Shown one piece after another: positions 57,640-64,000 of a stretch of DNA of 64,000 nucleotides; within the stretch, counting starts at the first letter, position 1; every line of letters starts with the position of its first letter. The DNA is taken from positions 52,754,901-52,818,900 of the forward strand of contig JAAONU010000001.1 of assembly GCA_012932295.1 (NCBI GenBank), written 5' to 3'. This stretch comes from Cyclina sinensis (taxonomy: Eukaryota; Mollusca; Bivalvia; Venerida; Veneridae). The notes under the pieces were generated by a model. The model made no database searches. It was not told where the DNA came from and saw nothing but the letters and a program-made list of their open reading frames with translations. The translations under genes and the position numbers were made by a program.

Positions 57640-60600
57640 TTAAACGAAAAACAAAATAAATGGTATAAAGAAAAGTATCTGGGTTTTATTTTTATTATTA
57701 AGCTAAATACAGAATGTCGTCTAATTTTGATTAAAAAAAATTAGTTAATTACCTTTGATTAATTTTGGTAGCAGAATGAAGGCAAGATGGACCTGATTGA
57801 GAATGTAGCTGTAGTTGTTTTGTTGTTGTTGTTGATGAGCTTTTTTTAAAAAATGAGTTAACTGTAAATACGATAAGAACTAAGCATTGTGACCAGGAAT
57901 CAGACCAGGAACCAGACTCTGATAGTGGCATGCTCTTCTTCATTGAGTCAGGTAATTTAGTAGGGACGTTAAATCGTGAAAAACATAGTGTTTTCGAAAC
58001 CGCTTTTCAGAACCGTGTGACATTTGAATTTGTGGAGAAAATCCAGTCTCCGTTCTTTTTGGTTCTTGTCGCAAGTGTTTATGCGATCAGAAAAAAATGT
58101 GGAAAAAAAATCAAAGAATGAATTATAATATGTTTGAATATGTTCAACTGGTTAGATCGGTTAAAATGTCAACGAACAGAATTCAAGCATTTAATTGTAA
58201 ATGTTACAGACCTTATTTGTACCAAGTTTCGGTAAACCGCATCTTTTTAATTTCTGCGACTTATAATTGTTTTTTTTTTTTGTTTTTTTGGATAACTGAA
58301 GCGGCCTTAAAAGGTATATTGTTAGGATTTGAAGTACATACAATGTGCTTTTTATGATGAAGTTAGCTAGAAATCTTTTAGCATTAGGTTTCTGCCTCTG
58401 AAATTGAATAATAATTACTTGTTGGTCGGCTGTACCTTCTAGGGGCTTTTAATACTTCTGTTTTCGACGGAACACTATTTTGAAATTCTATACTAGGGTT
58501 TCTTCTTATCAGTTTATAAGTAATACGAAAAGAGTCCAATCGGACAGAAACAATCATCAAGGTTGCATTGACCTTTGACCTTAAAATGCTGTCTTTTACA
58601 ACATGTACGCTTGTTTTTCTCATTAAAAGTTCTAAGGCATTACTTTTACACTGGTTTAAGCACTTTGCAGCATTTAAGCATTTGTTTTATCACATACATG
58701 ATATATGATGAATCGTGACTGTTAAATGCATGACCTTACATAGCATTAATTTTATTCATAGTCGGGGTTATTGACTTGAACATATATTTTGTCTGCATGT
58801 GTTGATTGCGGTTTTAAAAGCCAATTTCCAGAAATGTCAGTGCATGTTTATGCATATATAATTTATATCAATTGTATGGAACTGAATTGTCATTTTGATC
58901 TATGATTTAGTTATCAGCAAGTTAAAGGGACGTCCATCAATGAGTTACTGTGTATGTGATTTATTGGCGTCTCTACTGTTTTCTCTTTAAAATGAAAAAT
59001 AATTGATATTTTAAGAAGAACATGTGTTCAAACATGTTTCCGAAAGGCATATAGCAACCAAGTAAGTAGACATTTGTAATAAATTACTATCCGCGCAAAA
59101 CTCCTACAACAACAACTCTCTATATATAGACTCAGCTTGCCGGTTGTACTGATACCATTACATCGAATAATCATTTATCTAATATCATTCAATATCTAAA
59201 TGAGTTTGAAAAAAAATGGAACACTCGAAATTAAAAGACAATAAAAGACTCTTTACAGACATGACAACGCAGATTACCCTTTGGCTCATTGGCTATCCAA
59301 CAACCAATCACTTATGGAGTTAGAGGTCATGTGATTTAAATTTAAAGAAAATTATCGATTTTTTAAGAAAAATATGAATACAACCTTTCATAATGAAATG
59401 TTCTGTGCAAGTCAGCAAAAGTTGACTAGAAAGCTTATTTTATATTATATTCATCGCCACACATTCAGTTTCACAACATTGTTAACTTAGCACAGAATAT
59501 AGTCCATTGACAATTTGAATAAAAAATAAACCAAATTTTCTAACACTCTGTCAAACCCATTCGACATTTTTTTTAAATGAAAAAAAGTATTTTGTTGTAG
59601 ATATGATTTTTTGTAGACATCTTAATTTATCTCTTTACATGGTATTCTGTAACAGTTTAAGTATAAACGTAGCGAGTGTTAGGGCTAAAAACAGTTAATT
59701 TCTGTTTGAAGTGTGTGGCATAAAAAAACTATTTTATCAACATTTAGATAAAAGTTTGAAAAAAGTGTATTGGCGTTTAACAACTTACCAAGATATTTAT
59801 TTCTGATAATAACATATTTAGTTACATTTATACAAACTGTGGATATGATTTAGTGGCAGAGAGAAAAATATAGCGAGTTATCAGTTAACAAACACAAATA
59901 TAGCTCGATAATTATACGTTTATATCTATTTCTATCAAGATATAGCTGTCAAAACTATAAAAGTTGGTATTTTTACTTCAAAAGAAGACACGGTGTTACA
60001 CGTATTAGATAAAAAATCATGCAACTTTATGTCGGGATTACAACTGTTATATTGACAATAAATTTGTCATTAAAAGTGTCTAGCTATGAATGTTCTTTTC
60101 GAATAAGGAAATGTTTGTAGCGATGATGCAGCGTTCAGAGTGCACAGTAAAAGACGCTTCACACATAAAGTTTATAGCAAAGCCCTGGTTGGTTTGGACT
60201 TGTTGATGATTCAGAAATACCATTTTTTGCAATTGTCATATTGCTGTCATTTTTGTCCCATCAGGATTGTCCTTCTAACATCTTATTGTTTTATTATTAT
60301 CATAATTATTTTAATTATTATTTTCATTATTTTAATTTTACGGGGGTATTTGTAACCTTCATATGAGAAACTTTTTTAAGGGAAACAGTAATACTCTTTT
60401 TCATGGACGTCACGTGTCTCATCTTTTCTAAACTTTTGGGAAAAAAAAGTTATAAAAAAACTGTGCTTTTCATCTTCAAGGTCAAAATCTTAAAATTTTC
60501 CTCTAATTGTATTTTAGCTACGAGGAAAGATTTGCAGTTTGTTCAAGCGCATATTCAGACAATTCTAGCCCTTGGCCTTGTTGAAAATGTTATTTGCATA

Positions 60601-62644
60601 TCGAAATGCACATGTTAAGTTATCATACGTCCTTCGTATGTATTTTTTCCTCTTAACTTAAAGCTGTATTTCAGAAATTAGTCTCATCCAAATATCTCTG
60701 GCATGTTTTGCATGTTTGTAATTGTATGTCTTAGACCCATTTGGGTCCTTTTTTCTGACCTGAACACTTTAAAATCATAGATGTCAGATATGTGATTTGT
60801 TGTTAAAGGTTCCCAATGTCGCTTTACCTCTGGTATTTTCTGCTTTTTTATGTAAAGGAAGCCGGAAATAGATGTAGTTGCCCGTAGTTAAAATAAGGCC
60901 CCCAAAGACGGGTCAGAAATAAAAAGTGACGGACCGGTGCTAGCGTTCGAATCTTTGGCCCCCTGTTCTGAAGCCAGATACATCCTTCGCAAGACCAACG
61001 GTGGCGAATCTCTTTGAGCAAAAATGAAAATGATAGAGTCCCAATTTAGAGTCCGAATGTCCCCGTTATGTTTCAAGATACTGTAAGTGTAGTTATTACT
61101 GATTTCGAAATAAAACTATAGCATATACCTTTAAAATAATCTTTCGACGGAAACTGATGTGGGAAGTGAATGGGCGTTCCTTTGACTGAAACGAGATAAA
61201 TTCTTTAATTCAAAAACTCCGTTTTCTTAGATGTCAACGTTACCTAAAGCGATATTGTGTTCCTTTCATTTTAACTTGTAACGTAGGTTTTATATTGACG
61301 ACAGGACATTTGTTATTCAATCAAACAGATGATCTACGATTAGTATGGTAATCATTGAAACATTGAGAATACTGTCTGTTTTGTATTCAAATGCAGTTTT
61401 ATCATTTGCAGATTTCAAACGAATACTTATTGGGTATATTTATCAGTATAAGTAATACCTATGATCGCAAGGGGGCTATTCTTATTAGTGATAATTTGTT
61501 GAAATTTCGACCATACAGGAGCGTTATCTATTTTTACCCTATTAAATGCCTACCCCCTTCAACAAAGCCTTGAAGATATATACTTTAAAACAGCCGTGGC
61601 TATATCTATTCAAACTGAGAATGCCCCTTGCGAGATTGATAATTAGTCGTAGAGGGGGCCAAAATTGCATGTAAAATTGACATTTCTTAAAGTTAAAAAG
61701 TCATCAGTGTATTCATTACAATTTATTGAAACAGTATACTTTAATAAAGCAAGGGTCTTCAGTTTCACACAAGGCCAGGACAGCGTTGAAAAATGAAAAT
61801 GTTTTGAACGGATATTAATGTGTGGCCATATTACCGCACCTAATGTGTGCAATTGACAAGGACCTTTTATGCTAATCAGATTTTCAGTTAAATTTACGTG
61901 TTTTTGTTACGTGTTTAAGTAAAATCTAAAATAGAGTTTTACATGTATCTAAAATAACAATAACTAAAGGTTGAAATAAATATGACAGAAATTGTAAATA
62001 TTCAGTGTTGGATCCAAAATTTTCCTCAAGGAATTGATAATATTACGTAAAGATAATTCGAAAGAAAATTTGATTGAATGCATTAATGCTCTGTGTGTTG
62101 CCTAACAAATTTCACGTAATTGTTTTATCTTTAGCAAAAACAAAGTTATGATAACTAAAGAGAAGTTAAAAGAAGCTGAATGATTAGTGAAGTCATTTGT
62201 TCGTGATTATTTAGATAATTCACGATTTGATGATACATTTTTTATCGATAACACCAAAATCGCGTTGTCGATTCGTTTCATTCATCCATTTATCCAGGTT
62301 GGTTCACATATGGCCGAGACGTGTCGTGGAATTCTGTTATGGAAATTTGAATAATAAAGGAGATATGTTTTATGTTTATTTTCGAAAATGGAATAAAATC
62401 TGACAGAAACATGGCTTGAAATTAAGGTAAACTATCATTATTTATTCAGATATCTCTAACACGTCATTTTCCTGTTTTAAGTAAGTCTTTTGGTGCACAT
62501 TCCGAGGCTTTCATAAAGTTTGTAGTTGAAGAAGTCAGACTATGAAGGAAAGAATATAACCTTTCAATTATCTAAGTAAAGAAAATAAATCACATATAGA
62601 TTGAATGATTCCGGCACTAACTTGTATTGTAATTAGCACCTCGT

Positions 62645-62905
62645 ATCTAGAAATTGGCTCGTAATGTAGTGGTCACGAGCTGGGTCAATATTTGAGTTGC
62701 TGCCGATTTGAACCCTGCTCTCAATTAATTATTCCAGTGGTCTTTCGGATAAGACACAAAACTGAGATCCAGTGTATCTTTGTTATAAACCGAGCATGTT
62801 GAAGAACCAGAAGTGTCTTTAAAACTTGGACACTGTTTCTTACGCTATACCCAACACTGTAGAATAATGTAGCATTTCTGGGGCAAAGGTAACAATTGTA
62901 CCCGG
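62645..62905 (+). repeat. Diverged tRNA-headed SINE (probably family A)
   Basis: 'gtaatgtagtggtcacgagc' (A-box-like), 'ccgatttgaaccctgctctc' (B-box-like), 'ggtctttcggataagacac' and 'ccgagcatgttgaagaacca' match parts of the family A layout at 32765-33025. Confidence 0.55.
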
Positions 62906-64000
62906 ATTACTAAAGGGAAAAAATCGATCATAGAAACGAAGCCGTTTAACTGAGTGTTTTTGGCAGCATGGATGAAAAGTTCATATGTGTCTCAAAGCAA
63001 AACACCCTGATACCACATATGCTTATGTCTGTTTTGTTGCAATGTACTTAGTTCTCAAGAGCGCTGTCGCAATGTTGAAAAATAAATGTGTCGCTCTTTC
63101 GAGGTAAATAAGAGAGATTTTAAAATATTAAAACACATTAAAGCATAGTTCAGTTCAGATGTTTCAAATCTTATAGGGAATGTCCGTAGGTTTCATTTCT
63201 GCATGATGTTGGATTTCCACTTCGTAAAAATCTACATCACTGACGCGGTCTGTGACCTCGAGTTTGTAGATTATATTTAGATTTATTTGACATTGACCCA
63301 GCAGTTGAGTTACTTACATGCTGGTTTATGCGTTGTTTTCTTTATAAGGATTCTTGCAGTTTTTTCATGATCTAGATCACACCGATTTATGTACCTATTT
63401 TTATAAGGCATTAGTATGTTTTGATGAACTCGGGTATCTGTAACGTTATTGTCGTATTCTCAATAATCAACTGTTCTAAAAAAAAACATATTGTCCTGAA
63501 TTATCTGTAAAAATGTTCATATTATCTACTGTTAAATATAACGATTGTCACTGTATCTAGTCATTGTCAAGAATGTTTCTAAAAAAATTACTCTGTTCTT
63601 ATCGATAATGGTTTTTAACAGAGTCTTCCAACTAGGCCACGCTTAATCCCTATTTTCTAGCTTACATTATAACCTTTGCAACTGCACTGTATATAAAAGG
63701 ATCATGTCAACATTAATTCCTTATTGAACGATAGTTTGCATGTTTATAGGATATAAATTGATAATTTCAGTCATAAGCGTCATAAAACTAACCGTTTTAG
63801 AAAGTGCCTGTGATATCAATAACTCGTTACAACTGACAATAGTCATGTACAACATATTTCAAATGTTTTAAATTAAAAATGCTCGTATTTTATTTGGAGT
63901 AAAAGGGAAAATGTTTTGGGAAAATCATGTACATGATGAACCAAAATGGAAAATCTATTACAAATAAAGGACAGTGGGTTCGTTATTTAAAGTTCCGTAG

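Larger units (their letters stand above)
55766..64000. other. AT-rich stretch, no gene seen
   Basis: No conserved peptide or gene recognised. Open frames of 60-86 codons occur at chance level. Contains the palindrome at 57609 and the SINE-like stretch at 62645. Confidence 0.45.

Noticed and set aside
60890..61020. tRNA-like 'gcgttcgaatc' box
   Set aside because: No matching A box at the right distance and no cloverleaf. Too weak to call a SINE.
1..64000. CRISPR array, operon, insertion sequence or other prokaryotic system
   Set aside because: Tandem arrays here have no unique spacers between repeats, and the only gene has introns with GT/AG borders. The DNA is eukaryotic.

Overview
The window looks like nuclear DNA of a bivalve mollusc. 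It is AT-rich, has no bacterial-style gene packing, holds one intron-containing gene, and is dense in tRNA-headed SINEs, hairpin-ended interspersed repeats and long minisatellites. The assignment rests on recognising repeat styles common in clam, oyster and mussel genomes. I could not run a search, and I do not name a species.

The only gene I can support is on the minus strand, with coding parts between 32179 (start) and 16242 (stop). I assembled twelve coding exons by hand. Every junction has AG/GT borders, the phases agree throughout, and the exons sum to 2208 nt, or 735 residues plus a stop. The protein is about sixteen ankyrin repeats followed by a SOCS box and a short acidic tail. That makes it a likely substrate receptor of a Cullin-5/Elongin BC ubiquitin ligase (ASB-type family). 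The introns carry most of the interesting structure: a 31-bp repeat that multiplies the exon 11 splice donor, a 75-bp repeat that carries donor-like sites in intron 10, a roughly 2.2-kb array of 34-39 bp units in intron 5, and large interspersed repeats, one of which ends 25 bp before a splice donor.

Left of the gene (1-16.2 kb) lies a mosaic of interspersed repeats, foldback elements and SINEs. It includes a diverged two-copy segment (about 8.99-9.52 kb, and a split copy in pieces at 5.45, 7.69 and 10.77 kb) whose pieces still look codon-conserved. A small perfect palindrome sits in one copy with an apparent empty site in the other.

Right of the gene (32.3-64 kb) I see no convincing gene. 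This part holds a nested SINE insertion, two possible Penelope-type ends with hammerhead-like cores, an inverted pair of minisatellites (35.7-37.3 kb), a 50-bp array (41.8-43.7 kb), a 3-kb array of 42-bp units that stays open on both strands (52.7-55.8 kb), and long plain AT-rich stretches.
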